13,942 nt of DNA from CAMQVM01 sp044433365 (GCA_044433365.1 JAWXTR010000087.1:1-13942), one strand, 5' to 3'; positions 1 through 6,732 are shown, counted from the first letter of the stretch. A program made the numbers and translations. Notes: generated by a model not told the origin, from the letters alone.

Positions 1-65
1 TCTGTCGTAAAACGACTGTAAAACTTTATCGAGTTCACGCCTATAAATTTTTCTCTTGCTCCCAT
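1..65 (-). CDS. 5' end of a gene running off the left edge, possibly an IS transposase
   Basis: An ATG at 63-65 opens a minus-strand frame that stays open to the window edge, giving 21 residues that include VNSIKFYSRFTT. The pattern K-F-Y-x-R-F-x-T resembles the start of zinc-ribbon IS transposases of the IS1595 type, where an F-x-T-[DE]-[DE] stretch precedes the CxxC ribbon. Only 21 residues are visible, so the family is a guess. A TACCTTTG box sits about 5 nt upstream of the ATG, which would make the message nearly leaderless. The neighbouring gene fragment and palindromes fit a mobile-element junction. It could be any other protein. Confidence 0.35.
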   Translation of the reverse strand, partial: MGAREKFIGVNSIKFYSRFTT

Positions 66-67
66 AA

Positions 68-277
68 TGCAAAGGTAGCACTTATTATTTACTTAGTGCG
101 CTCTATGCGCCTAATCCTATAAATTTTAAAAATGAGGGTGGTGTAGAGCCTAAAAAAGAGTTAGATGAAAATGGTTATGCAATTGTAAAATTAAACAATA
201 CATATTGGATTTTTGGAAATGACTCGTCGTATATGTCAAAAGGAATTAATGAATTTTTAGAACGTGGGCTGTTTTAG
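68..277 (+). pseudogene. Start-less C-terminal gene fragment
   Basis: A frame with no start codon near its beginning runs from just after a stop at 65-67 to TAG at 275-277, about 69 codons. The translation contains ALYAPNPINFKNEGG, then a K/E-rich link, then YAIVKLNNTYWIFGNDSS and ends INEFLERGLF. The composition is protein-like, with good hydrophobic spacing, so this is probably the tail of a real gene cut at its 5' side by the adjacent mobile element. I do not recognise the family. It is not coding-intact here, because the only internal Met is near the end. Confidence 0.35.
70..77 (-). promoter_or_regulatory. Bacteroidetes -7 box facing the left edge
   Basis: On the minus strand this reads TACCTTTG, matching the TAnnTTTG consensus of the Bacteroidetes primary sigma factor. 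No TTTG lies 19-20 nt upstream, so the -33 half is missing or was lost at a junction. It would drive the partial gene at 1-65. Confidence 0.35.
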
Positions 278-298
278 TGGTTCCCTATATTTTAGGAC

Positions 299-331
299 GG
301 TGACCCAAAAGTCCCTAAAATAGACAAACAA
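299..331 (+). repeat. Direct copy related to the arm of the palindrome at 334-428
   Basis: These 33 nt begin GGTGACCCAAAAGTCCC and end AGACAAACAA. They align with 335-367 (GGTGACACAAAAGCCCC ... TACAAACAA) at a 36-nt offset with about eight differences. This is the pattern expected of terminal repeats from related insertion sequences or a MITE left side by side. Confidence 0.55.
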
Positions 332-333
332 GA

Positions 334-428
334 GGGTGACACAAAAGCCCCCATTTTATACAAACAACCCTTGCCACAGAGCTTGTGGTAAGGGTTGTTT
401 GTATAAAATAGTGGCTTTTGTGTCACCC
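334..428. repeat. 95-nt near-perfect palindrome (MITE-like, also a possible greA terminator)
   Basis: Arms 334-378 and 384-428 pair over 45 positions with two mismatches (350/412 and 352/410) and one G-U pair (373/389) around a 5-nt centre. Each arm starts GGGTGACACAAAAGCC at the outer end and contains TTTTATACAAACAACCCTT. It lies 17 nt downstream of the greA stop codon, so it may end greA transcription, but 45 bp is far longer than an ordinary terminator stem and there is no clean U-tract. Back-to-back IS ends or a minimal MITE explain the length better. That is an inference. Confidence 0.6.
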
Positions 429-445
429 CCATTTAAAAAATCAAT

Positions 446-919
446 CTAAATAGAAATATCAATAATTTCAAAACTCATAAGCCCAGATGGTACTTTTACC
501 TCTACAACATCGCCTACTGCTTTGCCTAATAGACCTTTACCAATAGGAGTAGAGATTGAGAGCTTACCCTCTTTAAGGTTTGCCTCATTTTCTGAAACCA
601 ACATATATTCTACTGTTTTTTTAGTAGCTAAGTTTTTGATTTTTACCTTATTTAAAATCTGAACAGCACTAGTATCTATTTTGCTCTGGTCGAGTATACG
701 AGCTGCTGCAAAGGTTGCCTCCATTTTTGCAATTCTCATCTCTAACAAACCTTGCGCCTCTTTTGCTGCATCATACTCTGCATTTTCAGAAAGGTCGCCT
801 TTATCTCTTGCTTCTGCAATTTGTTGCGAAATTGCTGGGCGTTCAACGCTACGAAGTTGGTCTAATTCATCTTTTAATTTTTTGTACCCCTCTTCTGTCA
901 TGTATATTACACTTGCCAT
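446..919 (-). CDS. greA: Transcription elongation factor GreA
   Basis: The 157-residue product has the full GreA layout. An N-terminal antiparallel coiled coil (about 8-75) carries the tip motif GDLSENAEYDAAKE at 41-54; acidic residues D42 and E45 are the pair that holds the second Mg2+ in the RNA polymerase secondary channel. A C-terminal FKBP-like domain (about 83-157) includes STPIGKGLLGKAVGD. Known role: it stimulates cleavage of the backtracked RNA 3' end, rescuing arrested polymerase. Length is normal for the family. The ATG at 917-919 is used; an ATG six codons inside is a weaker alternative. It is transcribed alone. The palindrome at 334-428 follows, and two candidate promoters lie upstream, at 990-997 and 1190-1221. 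Confidence 0.97.
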   Translation of the reverse strand: MASVIYMTEEGYKKLKDELDQLRSVERPAISQQIAEARDKGDLSENAEYDAAKEAQGLLEMRIAKMEATFAAARILDQSKIDTSAVQILNKVKIKNLATKKTVEYMLVSENEANLKEGKLSISTPIGKGLLGKAVGDVVEVKVPSGLMSFEIIDISI

Positions 920-989
920 ATTATAATTGTTATTTTGTAATTAATTTGCCTAAAATTATTTTTTGTTCATCCTCTTTTTTTTAATAAGA

Positions 990-997
990 CAAAAATA
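990..997 (-). promoter_or_regulatory. Candidate greA promoter (-7 box only)
   Basis: Minus-strand TATTTTTG matches TAnnTTTG and would give a leader of about 60 nt before the greA ATG. The nearest TTTG upstream (1011-1014) is only 13 nt away, short of the usual 19-20, so the call is weak. Confidence 0.35.
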
Positions 998-1002
998 GTA
1001 TA

Positions 1003-1110
1003 GGGAATCACAAAATTCCCTTAATTAAAATTCTAAAATTGGATTTAAAATCTCCTTAAGCTAAAGGTAATTTCTAAAATCTCTCAAAATCCAGAATTTA
1101 GAACTTCCTT
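1003..1110. repeat. Dispersed inverted-repeat element, two adjacent degenerate copies
   Basis: Copy at 1064-1110 reads AAGGTAATTTCTAAAATC, then TCTCAAAATCCAGAA, then TTTAGAACTTCCTT; it is nearly identical in its core to the copy at 5911-5956. Beside it, 1029-1060 (TTCTAAAATTGGATT, then TAAAATCTCCTT) looks like a decayed copy in the opposite direction. A separate 7-bp inverted repeat (AGGGAAT/ATTCCCT) lies at 1002-1021. All of this sits in the greA/cls spacer. Confidence 0.6.
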
Positions 1111-1130
1111 AGATTATTTACGGATTTAAT

Positions 1131-1168
1131 AAAAAAAAGAAACCCCAATTGATTTTTACATCAATCGG
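1131..1168 (-). terminator. Intrinsic terminator in the greA/cls spacer
   Basis: On the minus strand the stem CCGATTGAT / ATCAATTGG with loop GTAAAA is followed by GGGTTTC and a run of eight T. It belongs to the short transcript predicted from the promoter at 1190-1221. Confidence 0.55.
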
Positions 1169-1184
1169 TGCTTTCCATTAATTC
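1131..1184 (-). ncRNA. Putative short RNA or attenuated greA leader
   Basis: A consensus promoter at 1190-1221 on the minus strand would start RNA near 1184. The transcript runs about 50 nt to a hairpin whose 9-bp stem (1160-1168 pairing with 1145-1153, one G-U pair, 6-nt loop) is followed by GGGG, TTTC and eight T residues: a normal intrinsic terminator. Inside lies ATG at 1176-1178 opening a five-codon frame, MESTD, whose stop codon falls in the hairpin. Either this is a free small RNA, or it is a leader with an attenuator for greA, which starts 212 nt beyond the terminator. No known RNA family is recognised. Confidence 0.4.
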
Positions 1185-1189
1185 TATTA

Positions 1190-1221
1190 CAAATGTAGTG
1201 CATTTTTTTATAGTTACCAAA
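1190..1221 (-). promoter_or_regulatory. Consensus Bacteroidetes promoter facing greA
   Basis: Minus strand: TTTG (1221-1218), 20 nt, then TACATTTG (1197-1190). Both halves and the spacing match the TTTG-N19/20-TAnnTTTG consensus. The first thing it meets is the terminator at 1131-1168, not a gene. Confidence 0.6.
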
Positions 1222-1247
1222 TTTTATTGCTAAATTTGTCAAAAACG

Positions 1248-1279
1248 TTTCATTTTATAAAAAAAAATGGCTATATTTG
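1248..1279 (+). promoter_or_regulatory. Candidate cls promoter
   Basis: TATATTTG at 1272-1279 matches the -7 consensus. The -33 half is an imperfect TTTC at 1248-1251, 20 nt upstream. The 5' leader of cls would be only about 10-15 nt. Confidence 0.45.
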
Positions 1280-1298
1280 AAGAAAAATATCGATAATT

Positions 1299-2741
1299 AT
1301 GCTATATTATTTAATTTTGATATATTTTATTGCCGTTGCAATACCAATTATCATATCGATTATTTATGATAAACGAGAGCCTGTAAAATCGCTCTCTTGG
1401 ATTCTAGTGGTTGTTTTTTTGCCATTTATCGGTTCATTTTTATATTTTAGTCTTGGTCAAGATCTTCGTAAACGTAAAATATTTCATCGCAAGCATATCG
1501 AAGATTTCCAATATACCGACTACATTATTTATCGACAAATGTATGAGATTAACAGTCTAATTTTTGATGGTGGAGTAGACTCTATTTTTCACCGAGATAT
1601 TGGGACTTTACTGCTAAACAACAATCGAGCACCGCTTTTTAGAGATGAAAAGGTGGAGGTGTTATCGGATGGACGTAGCTGCTTCGACTCGATAATTGAG
1701 GCTTTGCAAGAGGCTAGAATATTTATTCATTTCGAATTTTATATCATTAGAGATGATAAAATTGGTAATGAAATAGCCGATATTTTGTGTCAAAAATCAC
1801 GAGAGGGAGTAGAGGTGCGAATTATCTATGACGGAGTCGGAAGCTGGGGATTGTCAAAAAAATATATCAATAAATTGCGTGATGCAGGGGTTGAGATATA
1901 CCCTTTTATGCCTGTTATCCTACCTAAACTCACAAATCATATAAACTATCGAAATCATCGCAAAATTATTGTTGTTGATGGTAAAGTGGGCTTTACAGGA
2001 GGTATGAACGTAGCCGATAAATATATTGAAGGGCTAAGTCATATCGGTATATGGCGTGATTTACATTTAAAAATTGAGGGGAAAAGCATAGCTACTTTGC
2101 AACGCATTTTTATGGTTGATTGGAGCTTTGTAAGCGGTAAAAAACTAAATGTTTCGGTAAAATATTTCCCTCCATTTAAAAAAATAGAGGGTGGAATTGC
2201 AACACAAATTGCCTCTTCTGGTCCAGATAGTGAATGGGCTACAATAATGCAGGCATTTTTTGCAGCTATTACAAAAGCTAAGGAGTATATACATATTGCA
2301 ACTCCCTATTTTACTCCCAACCCTCAGATTCTTACCGCTTTAAAAGTGGCTGCTCTTTGTGGAATAGATGTAAAATTGATTATCCCAGGTAATTCTGATA
2401 GTAAATTGGTATTATGGGCTACACGCTCATTTATAACCGAGCTTATAAACTCAAAGGTTAAGGTCTATTTCTATAGAGGTGGATTTATTCACTCCAAGTT
2501 ACTATTAGTAGATGGTGAATTTTGTAGTGTAGGTAGTGCAAATATGGATATCCGCAGTTTTGACGATAATTTCGAAGTGACAGCCTTTATTTATGATAAA
2601 GCAAAAAGCGAAGAATTGGAGCAGATTTTCCAAGAAGATTTATCAAATTCTCGTCGTGTTATCAAACGTTGGTGGCTCAATCGCCCACTGCTTCACCGTT
2701 TTTATGAATCTATGGCTCGATTACTTTCTCCTCTTCTATAA
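1299..2741 (+). CDS. cls: Cardiolipin synthase (phospholipase D superfamily)
   Basis: This 480-residue membrane enzyme joins two phosphatidylglycerol molecules into cardiolipin and glycerol. Residues 1-22 and 32-52 are two hydrophobic helices of the usual PLDc_N region, with a short KREP link between them. Two HxKxxxxD motifs follow: H220/K222/D227, continued by GFTGGMN, and H398/K400/D405, continued by SVGSAN. These are the paired half-sites of a two-domain PLD active site, one histidine of which forms the phosphohistidine intermediate. Length is typical for bacterial Cls. The ATG at 1299 gives a complete first membrane helix. It is the only long plus-strand gene here. Its terminator lies at 2878-2916, and a dispersed repeat sits between stop and terminator. 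Confidence 0.95.
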   Translation: MLYYLILIYFIAVAIPIIISIIYDKREPVKSLSWILVVVFLPFIGSFLYFSLGQDLRKRKIFHRKHIEDFQYTDYIIYRQMYEINSLIFDGGVDSIFHRDIGTLLLNNNRAPLFRDEKVEVLSDGRSCFDSIIEALQEARIFIHFEFYIIRDDKIGNEIADILCQKSREGVEVRIIYDGVGSWGLSKKYINKLRDAGVEIYPFMPVILPKLTNHINYRNHRKIIVVDGKVGFTGGMNVADKYIEGLSHIGIWRDLHLKIEGKSIATLQRIFMVDWSFVSGKKLNVSVKYFPPFKKIEGGIATQIASSGPDSEWATIMQAFFAAITKAKEYIHIATPYFTPNPQILTALKVAALCGIDVKLIIPGNSDSKLVLWATRSFITELINSKVKVYFYRGGFIHSKLLLVDGEFCSVGSANMDIRSFDDNFEVTAFIYDKAKSEELEQIFQEDLSNSRRVIKRWWLNRPLLHRFYESMARLLSPLL

Positions 2742-2817
2742 AGGGAAATTTGGAGGTTTTTTAAGTATGTAACTAATTGTAAACTAAATTAATAGAGGTT
2801 TTGTGAATGACCCCATT

Positions 2818-2864
2818 AAAGTAACTTCTAAAAATCGAATAAAACCAATTATTAGAACTCCCCA
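2818..2864. repeat. Dispersed inverted-repeat element, copy between cls and rlmI
   Basis: It reads AAAGTAACTTCTAAAAATCG, then AATAAAACCAATTA, then TTAGAACTCCCC. It matches the reverse complement of the copy at 9455-9502 almost base for base in the centre and right arm (ACCAATTATTAGAACTCCCC in both). It lies between two convergent genes. Confidence 0.6.
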
Positions 2865-2877
2865 TAACTTAATTTAC

Positions 2878-2916
2878 AGGCAAATTCATAAAAGCGAATT
2901 TGCCTATTTATTTTTT
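2878..2916 (+). terminator. Intrinsic terminator of cls
   Basis: A perfect 10-bp stem, AGGCAAATTC (2878-2887) and GAATTTGCCT (2896-2905), with an 8-nt loop is followed by ATTTATTTTTTT. It stops cls transcription before the convergent rlmI gene. On the minus strand no U-tract follows, so it is probably one-directional. Confidence 0.8.
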
Positions 2917-2940
2917 TAAAAATCTCTTTTGATAATAACT

Positions 2941-4128
2941 CTACTCAACATAGACTACCAAGCCTTTCAAATACTCACTTTCAGGGTGGTATATATTGAT
3001 TGGATGGTCGCATGGTTGTGAAAGGAAGTGAAGTATTCGGACATTTCGTCCAGCAATTGCAGCAGCCGAAAATACAGCGTTGCGAAACTGCTCTTTACTA
3101 ATAGCTTGCGAACAGCTAAAAGTGAATAGAATACCACCAGGAGCAATATTTCGAATTGCATTAGCATTAATTCGTTTATAGCCTTGAAGCGCATTAGATT
3201 GCGCCTTTATATGCTTTGCAAATGCAGGAGGGTCGAGAATAATAAGATCAAAGCGGCCGTTTTCCAATGTTTTAAGGTAGTTAAAAGCATCAATTGTAAC
3301 CCCCTCATGTGCAATATTTTCATCAAAATTTAGCTTCATATTTTCACAAGAAAGCTCAACAGCACGAGCAGAACTATCAACCGAAACAACCTCTTTTGCA
3401 CCACCTTTAGCAGCATAAACCGAGAATCCACCAGTATAACTGAATGTATTTAAGACTCTTCTACCTTTTGCATAATCTCTCACTAGTGCTCTATTGTCAC
3501 GTTGGTCTAAGAAAAAACCTGTTTTTTGACCATCAAGCCAGTTTACGCTAAATTTTAGTCCATTTTCAAAAACTTCAGCCTTTGAGTTACTTTCACCTAA
3601 AATATAACCATCAACTACATCAAGCTCTGACGATGGAGGTATAGTTCCACTACTTTTATCGTAAACAGCCACAATGCTATCTTGCATTACCTCTTTAATT
3701 GCTGAGGCAATTTTATGACGATTAAGGTATATGCCTGCACAATGAGCCTGTACAACAGCCACTTTGTCGTAAATATCTACCACAAGACCAGGAATCATAT
3801 CGCCCTCACCATGTATCAAACGATAACAGTTAGTCTCTTGGTTTGACGAAAGAAGTGCCGAACTACGAACCTTATAAGCAGCTTCAATTTTAGCTTTCCA
3901 CCAATTTTCATCTATCTCCTCATCTTTGAACGTTATTACACGAACAGCGATAGAGCCAAGACCACAAAAACCTTTAGCTAAAAATTTTTTGTCACTACTA
4001 TACACCGATACTATATCGCCATCCTCTGGTGAGTCGCCTTCATAAGAGGCAATTGCACCCGAAAATACCCATAAATGGAAACGTCCTAAAGATTGCTCTT
4101 TACCCTTTTTTAAAATTATTTTTGTCAT
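2941..4128 (-). CDS. rlmI: RlmI-type 23S rRNA cytosine-5 methyltransferase
   Basis: The 395-residue product has an N-terminal PUA domain (about 1-70), a middle domain, and a C-terminal Rossmann methyltransferase. Visible motifs are QKTGFFLDQRDNR (201-213), the SAM-binding region NTFSYTGGFSVYAA (227-240), VVSVDSS with the acidic ribose contact (247-253), LDPPAFAK (298-305) and FTFSCS (335-340) with the likely catalytic Cys339. This is the COG1092 layout; E. coli RlmI makes m5C1962 in 23S rRNA using SAM. Whether the target base is the same here is inferred from the family. It starts 2 nt after the pseudouridine synthase gene, so the two are almost certainly cotranscribed as an rRNA-modification unit. 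Confidence 0.88.
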   Translation of the reverse strand: MTKIILKKGKEQSLGRFHLWVFSGAIASYEGDSPEDGDIVSVYSSDKKFLAKGFCGLGSIAVRVITFKDEEIDENWWKAKIEAAYKVRSSALLSSNQETNCYRLIHGEGDMIPGLVVDIYDKVAVVQAHCAGIYLNRHKIASAIKEVMQDSIVAVYDKSSGTIPPSSELDVVDGYILGESNSKAEVFENGLKFSVNWLDGQKTGFFLDQRDNRALVRDYAKGRRVLNTFSYTGGFSVYAAKGGAKEVVSVDSSARAVELSCENMKLNFDENIAHEGVTIDAFNYLKTLENGRFDLIILDPPAFAKHIKAQSNALQGYKRINANAIRNIAPGGILFTFSCSQAISKEQFRNAVFSAAAIAGRNVRILHFLSQPCDHPINIYHPESEYLKGLVVYVE

Positions 4129-4130
4129 TC

Positions 4131-4838
4131 TTATTTTTTTCTCTTTTCGTTAATACTCTCTTTGAAAAATACCCAAAGAGCATCTTCAGATGGTAGGGGA
4201 GCAACGATAGTAATATTTTCTTTGGTAACAGGGTGTATAAAGCTCATAGAGCGAGAGTGAAGCGATATTGAGCCATCAGGATTTGAACGAGCAGCTCCAT
4301 ATTTTAAATCTCCTTTAATAGGTGCGCCAATTTTACTAAGTTGAGCACGTATTTGGTGGTGGCGACCAGTAATAAGCTCCACATCCACAAGGTAGTAGTG
4401 TTGGCTAGCTGCTACCATCTCAAATATTAACTTTGCCTCTTTTGCCCCCTCGCTAGGCTTGTCATAAGCCACTGAACGATTGGTCTTGCCATTTCTTTTG
4501 ATGTAGTGGGTAAGTATACCCTCTTCTTGTTTTGGCGCACGCTCAGTAATTGCGTAGTAACGCTTTTTAACCTCACGATTTTTTACAGTTTCATTCATTC
4601 GAGTGAGTGCCTTTGATGTTTTGGCAAACACCACAACCCCGCTAACAGGGCGGTCGATACGATGTATTACACCCAAAAATACCGCACCAGGCTTGCTATC
4701 ACGATATTTAATAAAACTTTTAATTTCATCATCCAATCCTTTTCCACCATCTGCATCGCTTTGTACAAGCTCTCCTGATAGTTTATTTACTGCAATTAGA
4801 TGGTTGTCTTCGTATATAATACGACTTTTGTCAAACAT
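4131..4838 (-). CDS. RluA-family pseudouridine synthase
   Basis: This 235-residue enzyme isomerises uridine to pseudouridine in structured RNA. The catalytic motif is HRIDRPVSG (59-67) with Asp62 as the nucleophile. It is followed by KRYYAI (92-97), bearing the conserved active-site Tyr, and TGRHHQIRAQL (157-167), typical of the RluA group. There is no N-terminal S4 RNA-binding domain, so it is the short, single-domain form. The RNA target (23S rRNA or tRNA) cannot be read from sequence. It is the first gene of a two-gene unit with rlmI, 2 nt apart. No clear promoter box lies in the 71-bp gap to mscS, so read-through from mscS past the hairpin at 4856-4903 is possible. Confidence 0.93.
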   Translation of the reverse strand: MFDKSRIIYEDNHLIAVNKLSGELVQSDADGGKGLDDEIKSFIKYRDSKPGAVFLGVIHRIDRPVSGVVVFAKTSKALTRMNETVKNREVKKRYYAITERAPKQEEGILTHYIKRNGKTNRSVAYDKPSEGAKEAKLIFEMVAASQHYYLVDVELITGRHHQIRAQLSKIGAPIKGDLKYGAARSNPDGSISLHSRSMSFIHPVTKENITIVAPLPSEDALWVFFKESINEKRKK

Positions 4839-4855
4839 AATTTATTATAATTAAT

Positions 4856-4903
4856 AAGGGAACTTCTAAAATCTCATAAAATCCAATTTTTAGAAGTTCC
4901 CTT
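4856..4903. repeat. Dispersed inverted-repeat element, perfect-arm copy
   Basis: Arms AAGGGAACTTCTAAAA (4856-4871) and TTTTAGAAGTTCCCTT (4888-4903) are exact complements over 16 bp around a 16-nt centre, TCTCATAAAATCCAAT. This is the best-preserved copy and defines the consensus. It lies between the mscS stop and the start of the pseudouridine synthase gene, where it could act as a weak terminator or processing site. Confidence 0.8.
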
Positions 4904-4909
4904 TAAATA

Positions 4910-5827
4910 TTAGTTATTCACATTGTGAAGATGAATATCCATTTGAGGGAACGGAATAGATATATTAGCATCATTTAGTGCTTTATACACCTTTTCGTTA
5001 ATTCCAAAATAGAGTGGCCAGTAATTTTCCGATTTTGTCCATGCTCTAACTACAATATTTACTGAGCTATCACCTAAAGAGTCGAGAGCAATAAAAACAT
5101 CTATATCTTTCAATACAAATTCATCTGCATTAACAACATCGAGTAATATTTTTTTAGCAACCTCATATTCAGTTCCATAAGCAACACCAAATACCCAATC
5201 AACACGACGAGTACTCTCTTTAGAGAAGTTGTTGATAATGCCAGTCGAAAGACCACCATTAGGTATAATCACCATTTTATTGTCAACAGTATTTATAAGA
5301 GTACTAAAAAGCGAAATCTCTTTTACAGTACCAGTATAGCCTTGAGCTTCAATAAAATCACCAATTTTATACGGTTTTAGGAATAGAATCATAACTCCAC
5401 CTGCAAAGTTTTGAAGCGTTCCGCTAAGTGCCATACCGACAGCAAGACCAGCAGAGGCAAAAATTGCAAGAAATGAGGTTGTATTAATTCCGAGTACTCC
5501 TACAGTTGTAAGAATTAAGATTATTGTAAGCGTAATTTTTACAAGACTAATAATAAATTTACCAAGCGAAATCTCTATCTGTCTTGCTTCAAAAATATGT
5601 TGTAAGAACTTCTCAACACGTCCAATTAACCATTTTCCTAAAAAGTAGATTAGAAATGCAAGCAAAACTTTAAAGGCTATACCTGCAATTGAACTAAGAG
5701 CCATAGTGATAATCTCTTCTGTAGACATTTCACTTAAAAGATCGACAAAGTTTGTGATTTTTTCGTGTGCTTCAAGTGTTGCTCCAATTGTAGTGGAGTC
5801 GGTTGGGATAATTTTTTCGATAGGCAT
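4910..5827 (-). CDS. MscS-type small-conductance mechanosensitive channel
   Basis: The 305-residue membrane protein opens under tension to release solutes after osmotic downshift. Three hydrophobic segments are visible at about 42-66, 89-113 and 116-150. The third is the pore helix, with the small-residue pattern ASAGLAVGMALSG (124-136), then LQNFAGGVMI. The beta domain follows, with KPYKIGDFIE (151-160) and VIIPNGGLS (187-195), then an alpha/beta C-terminal domain ending in ISIPFPQMDIHL. Length and topology match E. coli MscS (286 aa). The N-terminal 40 residues are polar. A consensus promoter at 6016-6047 gives it a leader of about 180 nt that contains two hairpin elements. Confidence 0.93.
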   Translation of the reverse strand: MPIEKIIPTDSTTIGATLEAHEKITNFVDLLSEMSTEEIITMALSSIAGIAFKVLLAFLIYFLGKWLIGRVEKFLQHIFEARQIEISLGKFIISLVKITLTIILILTTVGVLGINTTSFLAIFASAGLAVGMALSGTLQNFAGGVMILFLKPYKIGDFIEAQGYTGTVKEISLFSTLINTVDNKMVIIPNGGLSTGIINNFSKESTRRVDWVFGVAYGTEYEVAKKILLDVVNADEFVLKDIDVFIALDSLGDSSVNIVVRAWTKSENYWPLYFGINEKVYKALNDANISIPFPQMDIHLHNVNN

Positions 5828-5858
5828 AATATTATTTTTAAAATTTTAAGTTCTTTTG

Positions 5859-5908
5859 CGCTCATCGTCTCTATGAGCGATGAAGACGTGTTTTTGTTCG
5901 CTTTTTTT
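5859..5908. repeat. Hairpin plus U-rich module, copy 1 (in the mscS leader)
   Basis: A 7-bp stem, CGCTCAT (5859-5865) and ATGAGCG (5873-5879), is followed on the plus strand by CGTGTTTTTGTTCGCTTTTT (5887-5906). That 20-nt tail is the exact reverse complement of 6915-6934, which also lies next to a hairpin. Read on the plus strand it looks like a terminator, but no plus-strand gene precedes it. Confidence 0.55.
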
Positions 5909-5910
5909 AT

Positions 5911-5956
5911 AAGGGAACTTCTAAAATCTCTCAAAATCCAGAATTTAGAACTCTCC
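5911..5956. repeat. Dispersed inverted-repeat element, copy in the mscS leader
   Basis: It reads AAGGGAACTTCTAAAATC, then TCTCAAAATCCAGAA, then TTTAGAACTCTCC. The left arm fits the consensus; the right arm has lost several pairs. The core equals that of 1064-1110. It falls between the predicted mscS promoter and start codon. Confidence 0.65.
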
Positions 5957-6015
5957 ATAAAGTGTAAAATATAGTTTTCCCTAAAATCTTTATTAACATA
6001 AACACGTAGCAGCCA

Positions 6016-6047
6016 CAAAAGTAATAAAATATATGTAATAAATCAAA
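6016..6047 (-). promoter_or_regulatory. Consensus promoter of mscS
   Basis: Minus strand: TTTG (6047-6044), 20 nt, then TACTTTTG (6023-6016). Both boxes and spacing fit the Bacteroidetes consensus. RNA would start near 6009, leaving a leader of about 180 nt. The promoter begins 18 nt after the stop codon of the upstream repeat-protein gene. Confidence 0.65.
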
Positions 6048-6064
6048 CCTATCAGCTATAAACC

Positions 6065-6697
6065 CTAATATCGACTATTTCTATCTCGTATAGAGGAAGA
6101 TGAATGGTCGGGAAAGTATGAAGATTTTGGTTTTTGAGGTCTTGAGGGATAGAAACGCTCTACAACTCTAAAAATAATCCCATGTTTTTTAAATTCTCTT
6201 ACGCCTTGCTCCAAACTCCCCTTATTGCGTTTGTAAGGGCTGTAGGTGTAGTGATTTGATGCAATATATCTAATTTTGCCAGCTGCATAATCTCTAAAGT
6301 CATTATAGTATTCAAATTGAACTCTTGCTACTGATTTGATTTTGCCATTATTATAGTTTCTAAATTTATCGTAATATTCAAATTTTACAGCACCAATAGA
6401 GGCAATTTTCCCAGCTTCATAATCTCTTAAATCGGAGTGATATTTAAAGTTAACATCGCCTACACGTTTAATTTTTGCCGCCTCATATCCTCTAAAATTT
6501 GAATAATATTCTGCTCGCAAACCACGAGTGTCCATGCTAAGTACCTTTCCATCTTGGTTTATCTCTACATATCCACCCTTGGGCAGCTCAACCATTACCG
6601 ATATTTGACCATAAACATCTGTTGTAACGGCTCTTACCTGTGCAAAAGAGAAAATAGGAATTGAGAGAAGAGTTAAAATTAATAATAAATTTTTCAT
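6065..6697 (-). CDS. Secreted protein with tandem 22-residue repeats, function unknown
   Basis: The 210-residue product starts with a Sec signal peptide (about 1-19, hydrophobic core LLLILTLLSIPIF, likely cut after SFA), with no lipobox Cys, so it should be free in the periplasm or outside. After a short segment come four 22-residue repeats at 61-82, 83-104, 105-126 and 127-148, then a partial fifth at about 149-160. The consensus is roughly [FY]-x-Y-[YH]-x-[DN]-[FL]-R-[DN]-Y-x-[AN]-G-K-I-x-x-[IV], alternating aromatic and basic positions, as in beta-hairpin or beta-roll repeats. The C-terminus (about 183-210) is basic and Ser-rich and probably disordered. I do not recognise the family. It has its own spacer on both sides, and a weak promoter candidate lies at 6791-6818. 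Confidence 0.85.
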   Translation of the reverse strand: MKNLLLILTLLSIPIFSFAQVRAVTTDVYGQISVMVELPKGGYVEINQDGKVLSMDTRGLRAEYYSNFRGYEAAKIKRVGDVNFKYHSDLRDYEAGKIASIGAVKFEYYDKFRNYNNGKIKSVARVQFEYYNDFRDYAAGKIRYIASNHYTYSPYKRNKGSLEQGVREFKKHGIIFRVVERFYPSRPQKPKSSYFPDHSSSSIRDRNSRY

Positions 6698-6732
6698 AAT
6701 TTGTAAAGTAGTTTAGTTTAATTTAATTTAAT

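Noticed and set aside
681..984. Two plus-strand open frames of 81 and 89 codons opposite greA
   Set aside because: They lie antisense to a clear greA gene, show no motif, and owe their length to its codon usage.
5734..6018. 94-codon minus-strand frame overlapping the mscS start
   Set aside because: It runs through the leader and repeat element in another frame, has low-complexity composition, and conflicts with the well-supported mscS start and promoter.
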